Numbered from the stretch's first letter, positions 8,575-17,697 are shown. The stretch is DNA of 64,000 nt from CBDAQR01 sp965199055 (GCA_965199055.1 CBDAQR010000004.1:868001-932000), one strand, 5' to 3'. Program-made: numbers and translations. Notes: generated by a model from the letters alone, not told the origin.

Positions 8575-10134
8575 ATGCTGCTACACCACTACATGGAGTT
8601 TTATGCCCGGGAGATTCCCAATTCGCCCTGCGTCGAGATGGAGGATGCCGTGTATGACTACGGCGCCGCCAATGCCTACTGTAACCGTCTGGCTCATGGT
8701 CTCGTAGCGCATGGTATGCAAAAGGGCGACCGTATCGCGTGGTTGAGCAAGAACTGCCTGGAACTGCTCTTTATCTTCTATGCGGGCAGCAAGGTCGGCG
8801 CTGTGCCCACACCGATCAATTACCGGCTGGCACCGCCGGAGTGGCAATACATTATCAATGACAGTGGCGCGAAGGTGCTGGTGTGCGAGGATGAACTGGC
8901 GGAAGGCATTGAAAAGGTGCGTGGCGCATTGGCGCACATCGAGCATTTCGTGCTGCTGGATGGTGAGCGTGAGGGCTGGATCAGTTTCGAGAACTGGATT
9001 GGCGATCAACCTGAGACCAATCCCGAAGCGGATGTAAACGAAGCCGACGATCTCTACCAGATGTATACCTCGGGAACGACTGGTCTGCCTAAAGGTGCCG
9101 TGCTCTCCCAGCGGGCTATCGATTCCAACACGCGCATGATGGCCACCGCATTGGGCATTCGCGCGCGCGACACACGCGTTGTAGTGCCGCTGCCGATGTA
9201 TCACGCAGCAGCGGGCATCACCATCAAGGGCACGATCACCGTGGGTGGCAGCCTGATCATTCAGCGGGATTTCGATCCTGTGGCCGTGGTGGATGCCATA
9301 GAGCATGACGGGGTGACCAACTGCACGCTGGTGCCAGCGATGATCCAGGCCTGCCTGGTGATGGTGCCAGATATCAAAGAGCACTCCTTCCCTAACCTTA
9401 GAGGAATTAACTATGGGGCCAGTCCCATTGCTGTGGAAACCTTACGCCAGGCCATGGAGGTGTTTGGTTGCAAGTTCCGCCAGGTGTTTGGCATGACCGA
9501 AACCACAGCCATTGCTACTGTGCTGCTGTCAGGCGTGCATGAGCGCGCCGTAAGAGGTGAAGAGCATTTGTTGTTGAGCTGTGGACGGGCGGCACCGGGT
9601 ACCCTGGTGAAAATTGTCGACGACGATGGCAATGAAGTGCCCGTCGGTGAGGTGGGGGAGATCGCAGTGAAAGGCCCGCAATTGCTCACGCAGTACTGGA
9701 ACCTGCCCGAAGCCACTGAAAAGAGCTTGCGCAACGGCTGGTTGTTCACCGGCGATGCGGCAAAGATGGACGAGGAAGGTTTCGTTTACATACAGGATCG
9801 CATCAAAGACATGATCGTGACCGGTGGCGAGAATGTTTATCCCAAGGAAGTGGAGAACGCCTTATTCGAGCACCCCAATGTGGCCGATGCTGCTGTGATC
9901 GGCATTCCCGATGAGAAGTACGGCGAGGCCATCATGGCCTTTATCACCTCTCGAGATGGTGAGCCTATCGGCACTGACGAACTGATTGGCTTCTGCCGGG
10001 ACCACCTGGCCGGGTATAAAGTGCCGAGGCAGTTTGAATTCATCCCCGAGATTCCGCGCAACCCCTCAGGCAAAGCGCTGAAGAAAGATCTTAGAGAGCC
10101 TTACTGGAAGGGGATTGAGAGGAGGGTGGGGTGA
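8575..10134 (+). CDS. Acyl-CoA synthetase / AMP-dependent fatty-acid-CoA ligase
   Basis: 519 residues, normal for the adenylate-forming family. Motifs in order: YTSGTTGLPKG (P-loop, about 163-173), FGMTETT (about 305), GWLFTGDAAKMDEEGF (about 390), DRIKDMIVTGGENVYPKEVE hinge region and the C-terminal catalytic lysine in PSGKALKK. It activates a carboxylic acid via an acyl-adenylate to its CoA thioester; a fatty, aromatic or steroid-derived acid is likely. An inverted repeat ACCTCAG (8522-8528)/CTGAGGT (8562-8568) overlaps the ribosome site. The stop is only 23 bases from the IS element. Confidence 0.93.
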   Translation: MLLHHYMEFYAREIPNSPCVEMEDAVYDYGAANAYCNRLAHGLVAHGMQKGDRIAWLSKNCLELLFIFYAGSKVGAVPTPINYRLAPPEWQYIINDSGAKVLVCEDELAEGIEKVRGALAHIEHFVLLDGEREGWISFENWIGDQPETNPEADVNEADDLYQMYTSGTTGLPKGAVLSQRAIDSNTRMMATALGIRARDTRVVVPLPMYHAAAGITIKGTITVGGSLIIQRDFDPVAVVDAIEHDGVTNCTLVPAMIQACLVMVPDIKEHSFPNLRGINYGASPIAVETLRQAMEVFGCKFRQVFGMTETTAIATVLLSGVHERAVRGEEHLLLSCGRAAPGTLVKIVDDDGNEVPVGEVGEIAVKGPQLLTQYWNLPEATEKSLRNGWLFTGDAAKMDEEGFVYIQDRIKDMIVTGGENVYPKEVENALFEHPNVADAAVIGIPDEKYGEAIMAFITSRDGEPIGTDELIGFCRDHLAGYKVPRQFEFIPEIPRNPSGKALKKDLREPYWKGIERRVG

Positions 10135-10157
10135 GTTTCTGTAAATTGGAAGCCGTG

Positions 10158-10169
10158 TGTAAATACCCC
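10158..10169 (+). repeat. Left terminal inverted repeat of the IS3 element
   Basis: TGTAAATACCCC, matching the right end (TGTAAGTACCCC read on the minus strand) at 11 of 12 positions. It lies 23 bases after the acyl-CoA ligase stop. Confidence 0.8.
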
Positions 10170-10198
10170 AAACAGCTAACCACCCATTCATAGAAAAA

Positions 10199-10978
10199 TT
10201 AAGCCACTTCTCGGTATTGAACGGGTGTCATATCGTTCAATCCATCATGGGGTCGTTCATGGTTATACAACACGATCCAGTCATCCGTGATCTCTCGAAC
10301 TTCCTGCAATGTCTCGAACAGATATAAGTCCAATACTTCCTCTCGATACGTGCGATTAAAACGTTCGATAAATCCATTTTGGTAAGGCTTGCCGGGCTTG
10401 ATGAAATCGATCTGAATTCCATGCGCTTGCGCCCATTCAGCCAACGCCCCTGATGTAAATTCAGGGCCATTATCAACCCTGATAATAGCGGGATAGCCTC
10501 GCCAGGCTGCAATACGATCTAATGTATGTATCACTCGCTCCGTAGTAATGCCCGAATTGATATCTATCGCTAACACTTCTCGATTGAAATCATCAACCAC
10601 ATTGAACGTGCGAAACCGATGACCGTGACGCAAGGTATCGCTCATAAAATCCATCGACCAACAGATATTGGCTGATCTAGGAACGCGCAATGGCAACGGA
10701 TTCCTATTCGGTATCCTGCGTTTTACTTTACGCCGTATATTCAGTTTTAACTCCATATAAACACGGTAAATCCGTTTGTGATTCCAACGTTTACCCAACG
10801 CTCTGAGCCGCTTACACAGCTTTGGAAAACCCCAGCGAGGGTGCTTCTCAACCAAGGCCAGCAACGCATCAATCAGCTCACTATCATCTACTCGCTTGGG
10901 CGTGTAGTAATACGCCGTGCGACTTAGCGCGGCTGCACCACAGGCCGCTCGAATGCTGACAGGGTAATCCTTGCGCAA
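10199..10978 (-). CDS. IS3-family transposase OrfB, DDE integrase domain
   Basis: Reads as the rve/integrase-core part of an IS3 transposase. HTH_21-like segment KHPRWGFPKLCKRLR near the N-terminus, then the DDE triad in WSMDFMSDT, VDNGPEF and NGFIERFNRTYREE. It is in the -1 frame relative to OrfA, and the frame is open right back to the slippery site at 11017-11023, so it is most likely made as an OrfAB fusion rather than from the weak TTG at 10978. All three catalytic acidic residues are present, so the element may still be active. Confidence 0.93.
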   Translation of the reverse strand: MRKDYPVSIRAACGAAALSRTAYYYTPKRVDDSELIDALLALVEKHPRWGFPKLCKRLRALGKRWNHKRIYRVYMELKLNIRRKVKRRIPNRNPLPLRVPRSANICWSMDFMSDTLRHGHRFRTFNVVDDFNREVLAIDINSGITTERVIHTLDRIAAWRGYPAIIRVDNGPEFTSGALAEWAQAHGIQIDFIKPGKPYQNGFIERFNRTYREEVLDLYLFETLQEVREITDDWIVLYNHERPHDGLNDMTPVQYREVA

Positions 10979-11010
10979 ACGATCAACCCACTGCCGACGA
11001 TGGACTGGCC

Positions 11011-11274
11011 CTAAAGCTTTTTTATGATCTCTTCCTGCATCTGACTCTTCAGGCTGAGATCGGCATACATCTGCTTGAGCTTGCGGTTCTCTTCTTCAAG
11101 TTCCTTGAGCCGCCGTACATCGGAGGCTTCCATTCCACCGTACTTAGAGCGCCACTTGTAAAAGGTGCTGAGTCCAATGCCATGCTCTCGACATATGTCC
11201 GGAACCGGCACTCCGCTTTCTGCTTGTTTGAGAAACGCCACAATCTGCGTTTCGCTGAACTTCGATTTGCGCAT
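11011..11274 (-). CDS. IS3-family transposase OrfA, helix-turn-helix
   Basis: 87 residues. It starts MRKSKFSETQIVAFLKQAE and contains the HTH (VPDICREHGIGLSTFYKWRSKYGG) followed by a leucine-zipper-like helix, the standard OrfA plan (HTH_Tnp_1). It binds the IS ends and oligomerises; the -1 frameshift product OrfAB carries catalysis. Confidence 0.93.
   Translation of the reverse strand: MRKSKFSETQIVAFLKQAESGVPVPDICREHGIGLSTFYKWRSKYGGMEASDVRRLKELEEENRKLKQMYADLSLKSQMQEEIIKKL
11017..11023 (-). other. Programmed -1 frameshift slippery heptamer
   Basis: On the minus strand the end of OrfA reads ATA AAA AAG CTT TAG; A AAA AAG is the canonical IS3 -1 slippery heptamer. Slippage moves translation to AAA AAA GCT TTA GGG and continues without a stop into OrfB. 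Confidence 0.85.
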
Positions 11275-11327
11275 ATGTAAAAACTCCTATCACGTTAGTT
11301 TATAGAAATTTCTACGTATGAGTGGCG

Positions 11328-12995
11328 CTATTTTACGGGGTACTTACACTTGTCCTTGGCGAACTCGTATGAGTCTTTCCCGTAATCTGACGTTGTAACA
11401 AGGATTCCTTTAGTTGCTCCTTCATTCATCACTGTTCCGTACAGGTCACGCACTGCTGCCACGCCTACGGTGTTGGTATACCTCTTCGCCTGTATCACGA
11501 TCTTCCCGCCACGGATGGGGTCGGGGTCAAAAGCTACAGCATCTACCCCTCCATCAGCGCTGGCTTGCGTGACCTTGACCTCTCCGCCATTTGACGCGAA
11601 TTCCTGTTCGAACAGTTCTGTTACCAAGTGTTCGAAATCCTCCCAGTCCATTGCTGCAAGATTGGTGGAGCTATCTATTTCTCCCGCGACAGCTCTGGCA
11701 TCTATAAACCGCTTATCTGTCTTCTCTATATTTAGTACGGGAGCTACGGGTGTCAGTCCATGCAAGGATGAAGCAGATACGCCTTTCAAATGCTTGAACG
11801 TCATTTTGGGGTCAATATTCGACAGATCTATCGGCAAAAATTCTTCTCTGCTAGCCGATACTGTAACTATGGTCTTGGTTTCCTGCTGACCTGTTGCCGG
11901 ATTGATCGCTGTGACTATTCCATTGAGAGCAATAGAGTCTATGGCCTCAATCACGTCTGCCTCATACAGTTCGTGAATTGTACGAATTGCCATCTGGTAT
12001 ATAACGCTGTCATAGAGTTTCTTTTTGGCGGCTTCGGAAAGTGTCTTTTCGCGCACCTCGTCTTTGCTGGCGATGTAACTGTAATCACTAACAGAAGGTA
12101 GAGAATCAGGCTCAGGCAGTGAGTAATCGACAATAAGGATCTTGTTGGTTTCCCGATATTCCAAGTCCCATTCTTTTGGAAAGTAGTCGGGATACTCGGA
12201 GTTTTCCAAAACTAGGTCACAGTATTCTTCGATGGCCTGTTGCTCTCGGCTCTTGTACCTTTCGCGAAGCTGGTCGACCCTACCGTTAGCTTCTTTCTGT
12301 CTGACGTAGAAATTCGCCTCGTACTCCTCAAACTTAGCTTTCTGTTCATTGAAGGCCTTTTCTCTCTTGGCGTTCTCTTTCGAGCACTTCTCGGTTTCTG
12401 CGAGATGTGCACTAACACGTCTATCGAACTCGGACTGTATCTTTGATCCTCTAAATAGCCTGGTGAAGAACCCAAACTCCTTAGCTACGGCATCTCGGTC
12501 TGGCGCCGGATCTGGCTCCTTAAGGTGAAAGTTGGTTGGCTTGCCCGAGTCTGCATAATCGATATATCTAGCCTTGTGTCCCTTTCTTGAAAGTGTTGAA
12601 GGCGAAGTCTTGTACAGATCATCACGCTTCAATGTCTCCCAGTCGACCGCGTCATCTATAGCAAGCGTATGATCTAGTATGTTTTCAAGTACCGATATCG
12701 ATTGTTTAGCCTCTTCGCTGAGTTTCTCGACATCCTCTTTTCGCTGACTCTTGTGCTCTTTCTCTAGATGACGCGCATATTGATTGGCCCAGGTCGCTAG
12801 CGCCTGCTCGATTTTTGGGGCTAGTTGTCGATCGTCCTTTGTCTTCACAGTTTTATGAAGCTTCATGTCTGGAAGCTCCATATCAACGGCGAAGCTGCTG
12901 ATATTACCTGCCTGCGTGTAGTTGGCGTAGACGTCGGAAAACTCGACATTGCCAACGAGTATCTCTGGAACAGAGAAGTGGATGGATCCTTCCAT
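11328..12995 (-). pseudogene. Mrr-type restriction endonuclease, 3' end cut off by the IS element
   Basis: About 555 residues from ATG 12995, which has AAGGGG eight bases upstream; a TTG at 13001 is the alternative start. The first half is unrecognised and highly charged, with a predicted coiled coil (about 190-245). The C-terminal 120 residues are an Mrr_cat PD-(D/E)xK nuclease: MDWEDFEHLVTELFEQ, GGVDAVAFDPD with the catalytic Asp, QAKRY with the Gln-x-Lys, then ILVTTSDYGKDSYEFAKDK. Intact family members continue from here with a final strand and helix; here coding runs into the IS repeat and stops after CKYPVK. It is AT-richer than its neighbours. Whether the shortened enzyme is active is unknown, since the catalytic residues survive. 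Confidence 0.82.
11337..11348 (-). repeat. Right terminal inverted repeat of the IS3 element
   Basis: Read on the minus strand it is TGTAAGTACCCC. The repeat itself encodes the aberrant last residues (CKYPVK) and leads to the stop of the truncated restriction gene. Confidence 0.8.
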
Positions 12996-13001
12996 GTGCA
13001 A

Positions 13002-13190
13002 TACCCCTTAGTGCATTATTATTGTTGAACCGTCAAATAGTAGCCCTGGATTCAAAAACTGCAAAACATATAGCGCGATCTTGTTGCTCCAGGTCAATTG
13101 CCGGTATTGATACTGTCGCATGGATAGAGATCACTATTCTGCTGGCCAGGTTTCAATTTTTGCTTTCAATTCCTCAACACTTGTCCGACT
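13002..13190. other. 189-base spacer between the two restriction genes, no gene seen
   Basis: AT-rich, no supported reading frame and no clear terminator hairpin. It presumably carries the promoter of the Mrr-type gene, but no good -35/-10 pair stands out. Confidence 0.5.
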
Positions 13191-14480
13191 CTACACAGTG
13201 AGAATTTCCTCCGGATCTCGCGTCATCAATCGTGAAGAGTAGTTCGCACAGAGATGGTCCAGGTATTCTTCAATTGAATGGTAGATGTCACTTTCGTGAA
13301 CTATCTGCAATACTTCCTCAGCGACTCGCTTTCCGTTTACGAGCGCAATTGGATATCTGTCCTGAATCACTTCTTCTTGCACGGCGGTGGAAAAGTAGCT
13401 TGTCGTGACATAGATCCCAATCCAACCTCTTCTGAGCCGAGCCACCGTTCTGGCGATGTGATTGCCACCGGTGGCTCTGTTCGGTTTCTCGCATTTTGCC
13501 TGGCCAAGGACGACCAGTCTGGCTTTTGAGAGATCACTCCCTAGTGTGATTCTTCCAACAAAGTCGGCTCCACCATCAGCGGAAGCGGAAGTGATCCAAC
13601 CCCGAACATAATCACCTCCTTTGTTACCTAATACCCGCTCCGCCACAACTTCAGCTACAGCTTCGAATGAGTGCTTTCGTCCGTGGAAGTAGTTGTATAT
13701 CTTATTCAGAGCAGCCTCAACATCGCTCCCGGGTAGTGGAATTTGCGAGTCGGTTGATTGAACAAATAGCTTGGCGATTCGACGTCTGCACCTGTTCAGC
13801 GCGTTTGGGCCTTCCGCAAGCTATATTTTCCATGATGAAGGTGAGCTGGTTTCGGTCTCAGCGAGCTCCAGCTCTGTGGATCTTCTTGCGTTAATCCAGT
13901 TCCAGTCGAACTCCTCGTGTTCTGCAGCGATGCTAAATACAGCGAAGTCAAAAACGTAGTTTGAGAAAGATCGTTTTTTCGAATTGTCCCATTGGGTTAC
14001 TAGCTCGGCGCTGGTGATCACGCCAAATCCATGAAATTCGATATAGCCCTTGGACTGTCTTCGAAAGAACAATATTGGTGGTGCTGCTCTGCGAACCTCT
14101 AGGTCGTGACTATGTGACTTGTGAAAAACTTCTAGCAATGCCTTGTTGCCGGGGCTGCGCGAAGGATCCGAGCCCGGGTCTTTGTTATCACCGAAATACC
14201 TAATGTGCCCGTTGTCTGAATCAAAGTAGTCTTGCCAAGGCGTTTCGGCAGATCCCTTTTTGTGTGGGCTACTGGATATCAATATCGCTGGGCGCCTCGG
14301 TACTCCGGAAGGGGGTCTTACTTCTGCTGGAGTGTTTATGCCTCTCTCTAACTGAAATGCACCTGCGCCGGGGTGCTTAGCTAGGAAGTGAAAGTTCTTC
14401 AGCCCGTCTATCGTTTCTAGATCAGCAGACTTGGTGCGCGGGTATCGCAGTAGCTCTCCAATTATGAGTTTTGTGTTCAT
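13191..14480 (-). pseudogene. AspBHI-like modification-dependent restriction endonuclease, split by one in-frame TAG
   Basis: The N-terminal part (14480 down to 13824, 219 codons) looks like the DNA-recognition domain of AspBHI-type enzymes, which sense 5-methylcytosine (RE_AspBHI_N). The C-terminal part (13646 to 13191) is Mrr-like with GGADFVGR (catalytic Asp) and LGQAKCEKPNRATGG (Gln-x-Lys). The 58 codons between them are open and in the same frame and read as the expected linker (EGPNALNRCRRR … GRKHSFEAVAEVVAERVLG), so a single TAG at 13821-13823 is the only interruption of a gene of about 429 codons. A GTG at 13646 could restart the catalytic half. Either a recent nonsense mutation, a sequence error, readthrough, or a two-polypeptide enzyme. 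Confidence 0.8.
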
Positions 14481-14493
14481 CTTTCAGAACTGG

Positions 14494-15249
14494 TCAGGAA
14501 TAGGTGCGTGAAATGAACTTGCATATCTCCCCACTCTCAAACAACCCCTCCTGGGTATTTGGGTCCCACAAATACGGTATCCCCATCTTGCCGTCGCGCT
14601 GTTGCAGTTCGATTCGATTGGGCAGCTGGGACTTGGGGTTTAGGTCGAGTTGATCTCTTAGCTTGGGCGGTAGCCACTCACCGGGTTCGGTTCTGCCGCA
14701 GCTTCTGAGGATGTAGGGAATCTCCATGGAGCAGAGCAGTTCTCGCACTGGTCTCGCGAAGGGGCTGGCCTCGAAGGAGTAGAGTTCCAGCATCTCGTTG
14801 GGCAGGGTTGAAGGCTGTGCCCGCATGCCTTCGCTGAGTCGGGTAGCGCTGGCCAAACTGGAGGTAATCTTGTGTATGGGCCCAAACTTCCATTTGGTGG
14901 GTAGTTCGCCGCCACCATAGGTCCCGTACAGGTATTCGATGATATCCATGCTCTCGTAGAGCTCGGTCTGGGTATTTGGGTCGATGAGGTAGGGGAACTG
15001 TTCCTTGCCGCCGCGCTCATTCAGTTCTTGTCTATAGCGTTTGCCGCCCTTGGGGCAGGGGTAGATCTCTGCGTCGAGGTCGAGCTCGGTTAGTACTTCC
15101 CTGACTATTCGGCAGAAGGGGCAGTTCTCAATGTCGTAGAGCTTAAGAATCGCCGGGGGTTTGCTGGCCACGGGCTTGGCGCTAATGCCTGACCAACCGC
15201 GCACGCTGCTGGCCAGTGTCGATGTGAAGAGATTGAGACCAGAGGTCAT
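14494..15249 (-). CDS. Tandem glutathione-S-transferase N-terminal (glutaredoxin-like) domain protein
   Basis: 251 residues comprising two thioredoxin-fold GST_N domains and no helical GST_C. Domain 1 (about 32-112): LKLYDIENCPFCRIVREVL with a CPFC redox motif, then FPYLIDPNTQ and YESMDIIEYLYGTYG. Domain 2 (about 155-250): LELYSFEASPFARPVREL, where the cysteines are replaced, then IPYLWDPNTQ and FESGEICKFI. The duplicated DPNTQ motif shows internal duplication. Such proteins are seen in plants and bacteria; a glutathione-linked redox role is inferred. It is 23 bases downstream of the sulfotransferase gene. Confidence 0.85.
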   Translation of the reverse strand: MTSGLNLFTSTLASSVRGWSGISAKPVASKPPAILKLYDIENCPFCRIVREVLTELDLDAEIYPCPKGGKRYRQELNERGGKEQFPYLIDPNTQTELYESMDIIEYLYGTYGGGELPTKWKFGPIHKITSSLASATRLSEGMRAQPSTLPNEMLELYSFEASPFARPVRELLCSMEIPYILRSCGRTEPGEWLPPKLRDQLDLNPKSQLPNRIELQQRDGKMGIPYLWDPNTQEGLFESGEICKFISRTYS

Positions 15250-15272
15250 GGCTTGTACCTGTGTATGGGTTA

Positions 15273-15929
15273 TTACTCAGTGGGATCGAGGCTGCGTACC
15301 TTTTCACCGGCGGCGAGCTTGTCGATCACCTTCGCGGTGGATTCCCCTTCGTTCACTCGGGGGAAGGGTGTATCCGGCACCGGCACGCCGAGAAACTCGC
15401 ACAATGGTTCCCAGCCTTGCTTCACTTCATATACGAGTAAGCGAGCCGGAGGGATTGCCGCTTGCACCCGCTCATTGTGGGCGTTGAAGCAGGCGATGGT
15501 GTGTTCGCGCTCGTTTACCTCGCCATCAAAGGGCGCGTAAATGCACAGGTTCGCGAACTCCTGATCTTCGGGGGATTGCTCCAGCACGCTGGCGCGCAGG
15601 TCAGCGCGGAAGATAGTTTCCTGGGTGGACTCGTACCACTTGTCGGCCTCGCGCACCGACAGCACCACCTTGGCCTCGGGGTAGTACTCCGCCAGTTCTT
15701 CCCAAAACACGCAGCCGGGAAAGTCGACGGAAGCTTTGTAGCCGTCAAACAGCGCATCCCACTGGGGCTCACCGCGTCCTGCGGCATTCCAAAGCGGGGT
15801 ATGGCTTTCCCAGTTCTTGGAGCGCTCCTCCATGTGGTAGCACTTGTCGAAGCCCAGTTGTTCCAGCGCCGCTTTTAAGGAGAGGGTGCCTGTGCGCCCC
15901 ATGCCGGCGCCGATTACTTTTATAGTCAT
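15273..15929 (-). CDS. Sulfotransferase family protein
   Basis: 218 residues. The N-terminal P-loop-like PAPS motif GAGMGRTGTLSLKAALEQLGF and the later DFPGCVFWEELAEYYPEAKVVLSVREADKWYES follow the Sulfotransfer_4 plan (5'-PSB near the start, 3'-PB Arg/Ser in VLSVREADKW). It would transfer sulfate from PAPS to an alcohol or amine; acceptor unknown. Cotranscription with the tandem GST-N gene is likely. Confidence 0.88.
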   Translation of the reverse strand: MTIKVIGAGMGRTGTLSLKAALEQLGFDKCYHMEERSKNWESHTPLWNAAGRGEPQWDALFDGYKASVDFPGCVFWEELAEYYPEAKVVLSVREADKWYESTQETIFRADLRASVLEQSPEDQEFANLCIYAPFDGEVNEREHTIACFNAHNERVQAAIPPARLLVYEVKQGWEPLCEFLGVPVPDTPFPRVNEGESTAKVIDKLAAGEKVRSLDPTE

Positions 15930-16043
15930 GGGATTAGATTTACCGATGCGCGGGCAAATTGCAACGGGGCAGAACTATGCTGAATGCTTTCGCGTTTTTG
16001 TGGTCCAATCGAGTATGCATCCGAAGCGTGTCACCTCGTAATC

Positions 16044-16769
16044 ATGCACATAAGAGTTATCACTTTCCTGTGGCTGACCCTCTGCCTCCCGACTACGGTC
16101 TTGGCGCAAGGCTCATGGCCCATCGATAGTCTTTTAAGAACCAACGATGCGCGGGTGCAGCTGAAGCAGGGCGGTACCGTGGTAGCAACCTTGAACACCT
16201 CTCAACTGCTGGCCATCCGCGGTGTATTCACGGGCATCACCGAGGCGGCCGAATTGTCACCGAGGCTGATCATTGCCGAAGGTAACACCCCGAATGCGTT
16301 CGCCGGCAATATCGGTGGTCGTGCGACGGTGGGCATTAATCTCGGCATGATAAAGCTGATTGGCTACGACACCAGCCAGTGGGCGGCAGTACTCGGCCAT
16401 GAAGTGGCGCATCTGAAGCTGGATCACGGTACCTCCAGAATGATGGTCAACGTGCCCCTGGAGCTGATGGAGGCGTACCTGCGTTCCTCTACCAACAGTT
16501 ATCACGGTGCACTGCTGAGCCAGCTGGGTAAGCAGTTGTTGTCCACCAAGTTTTCGCGGGACCAGGAGCGGCAAAGCGACTACCTGGGTGCCATCTGGGC
16601 GGTGGAGGCCGGCTTTGAGGTCGAAGGCGCTGCTCGCTTACATACCAACTTGCTGAAACGCTACGGCAGTAAGTCATCCTTGCCCTTTCTGCAATCGCAC
16701 CCTACGAGTCAGGAACGCATCAAGGAGCTGACCGAGCTCGCAGAGCGCTTGCAGCCCTCGTCTTCATAA
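16044..16769 (+). CDS. Exported M48-family zinc metallopeptidase
   Basis: 241 residues from the ATG at 16044, chosen because it begins a clean signal peptide (MHIRVITFLWLTLCLPTTVLAQ) while the upstream in-frame extension is not signal-like. Zinc motif HEVAH (in LGHEVAHLKLDHG) with the downstream RDQERQSDYLGAIWAVEAGF segment giving the third ligand region. Matches soluble periplasmic M48 (BepA/LoiP-like) proteases involved in outer-membrane quality control, without the TPR tail of BepA. Divergent from the sulfotransferase. Confidence 0.87.
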   Translation: MHIRVITFLWLTLCLPTTVLAQGSWPIDSLLRTNDARVQLKQGGTVVATLNTSQLLAIRGVFTGITEAAELSPRLIIAEGNTPNAFAGNIGGRATVGINLGMIKLIGYDTSQWAAVLGHEVAHLKLDHGTSRMMVNVPLELMEAYLRSSTNSYHGALLSQLGKQLLSTKFSRDQERQSDYLGAIWAVEAGFEVEGAARLHTNLLKRYGSKSSLPFLQSHPTSQERIKELTELAERLQPSSS

Positions 16770-16780
16770 TCTTGTGAGCC

Positions 16781-17356
16781 TCAGGTGGCGATTTTCGCCA
16801 GGGTCGTGACCGATAGGAATCCGAAGATGCATATGGGCCAGATAATCGCGGCAACCTTATGCCAGGTGCGATTGGCAGTGAGCAGGCAAGTCACAAAGAT
16901 ACACATCTGAAACGAGAAGAACGCCCAGTAAAAGGTGGGTAATTCGCGCAGCTCGCCCTGGGCCTTGAGCAGGGTCTCGGGTATATCCAGCATCCAGGTG
17001 GCGATGAGCACCGAGAAGAACCAGGGGCGGGTCTTATAGAAATGCTGTTCCAGGTCCAGATCTTTGGGCATGTCCCAGGGAAACAGCACGTAAGCGCTCA
17101 TGAACAGAAATACGGCGTAGATGATCAGCAGCAGGAACTCGAAGAAGGCCCAGGCTTCCTGTGTACTCCACCAGAACATGCCCCACCAGATCACGATGAT
17201 GTAGACCATCACCGAAAAGGACCACAACAAATGTACCCAGTACACCTTCATGGTCTCGCGGTAGTGAATGGTTTTGCTGATGCCCGAGAGAATGTGGGTC
17301 AGGCCCAAACCCAGGATGACCGAGAGCAGTACGCCCAGATATTCAAAGACACTCAC
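16781..17356 (-). CDS. Multi-pass membrane protein of unknown function
   Basis: 191 residues, six hydrophobic segments with conserved-looking Trp/Tyr-rich loops and no catalytic motif. GTG start overlapping the TGA of the upstream monooxygenase gene (GTGA), so translationally coupled. Its build (N-terminal ILGLGLTHILSG helix, repeated Trp-rich helices, similar length) is like the membrane protein at 19722-20348, which may be a distant paralogue. Confidence 0.6.
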   Translation of the reverse strand: MSVFEYLGVLLSVILGLGLTHILSGISKTIHYRETMKVYWVHLLWSFSVMVYIIVIWWGMFWWSTQEAWAFFEFLLLIIYAVFLFMSAYVLFPWDMPKDLDLEQHFYKTRPWFFSVLIATWMLDIPETLLKAQGELRELPTFYWAFFSFQMCIFVTCLLTANRTWHKVAAIIWPICIFGFLSVTTLAKIAT

Positions 17357-17697
17357 TGGAAGAACGCCGCCTTCTTCTGGCCGTCCTCGGTATACACAGA
17401 CTCGTCCCGCTCGGTGAGGTAGGCCCGGTTGATGCTTTCCAGAAAGCCGACCTCAGAGAGCACTTCCACCATTGTCATGTAGTTGGGATGGTCGAAGTGG
17501 GCCGCCAGGCTGTCGCTGTCTTCCCACAGCTCATAGACCTGAATGGCAATCGGGTCGCAGGGGTCGGCGGCGAAGCAATAGGCGTGGCAGCCGGGTTCAT
17601 GATCACGTGTCGCCTGCTGCACAGGAGCGGAGAGGGCGACAGCGCGGTCGCGGTCGGCTTCGGTGGGAAAGGTGATGCGTGCCACAACGATGATCAT
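17353..17697 (-). CDS. Antibiotic-biosynthesis-monooxygenase (ABM) fold protein, YgiN-like
   Basis: About 114 residues from ATG 17697 (MIIVVARITFPTEADRDRAV); a longer frame to 17802 runs into the deaD promoter region. The beta-alpha-beta ferredoxin-like pattern with PGCHAYCF, YELWEDSDSLAAHFDHPNY is the ABM domain of quinol monooxygenase-like proteins. It could oxidise quinones or act as a haem-free monooxygenase. Coupled to the following membrane protein gene. Confidence 0.82.
   Translation of the reverse strand: MIIVVARITFPTEADRDRAVALSAPVQQATRDHEPGCHAYCFAADPCDPIAIQVYELWEDSDSLAAHFDHPNYMTMVEVLSEVGFLESINRAYLTERDESVYTEDGQKKAAFFQ

Larger units (their letters stand above)
10158..11348 (-). mobile_element. 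IS3-family insertion sequence (about 1191 bp)
   Basis: A compact element with two overlapping-frame transposase genes on the minus strand and terminal inverted repeats beginning TGTAAATACCCC (left) and TGTAAGTACCCC (right, on the complementary strand), with weaker similarity further inward. The organisation and proteins fit the IS3 family, IS407/IS51-like group. The right end lies inside the 3' end of the neighbouring restriction gene. The flanks (…CCGTG / CTTGTC…) show no convincing target-site duplication, suggesting a deletion or rearrangement after insertion. Confidence 0.9.

Noticed and set aside
8581..9384. Long open frame on the minus strand inside the acyl-CoA ligase
   Set aside because: It lies wholly opposite a well-motifed gene and has a composition typical of a GC-rich shadow frame.
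10150..11355. Target-site duplication flanking the IS3 element
   Set aside because: Flanks CGTG/CTTG do not match under any reasonable choice of end.
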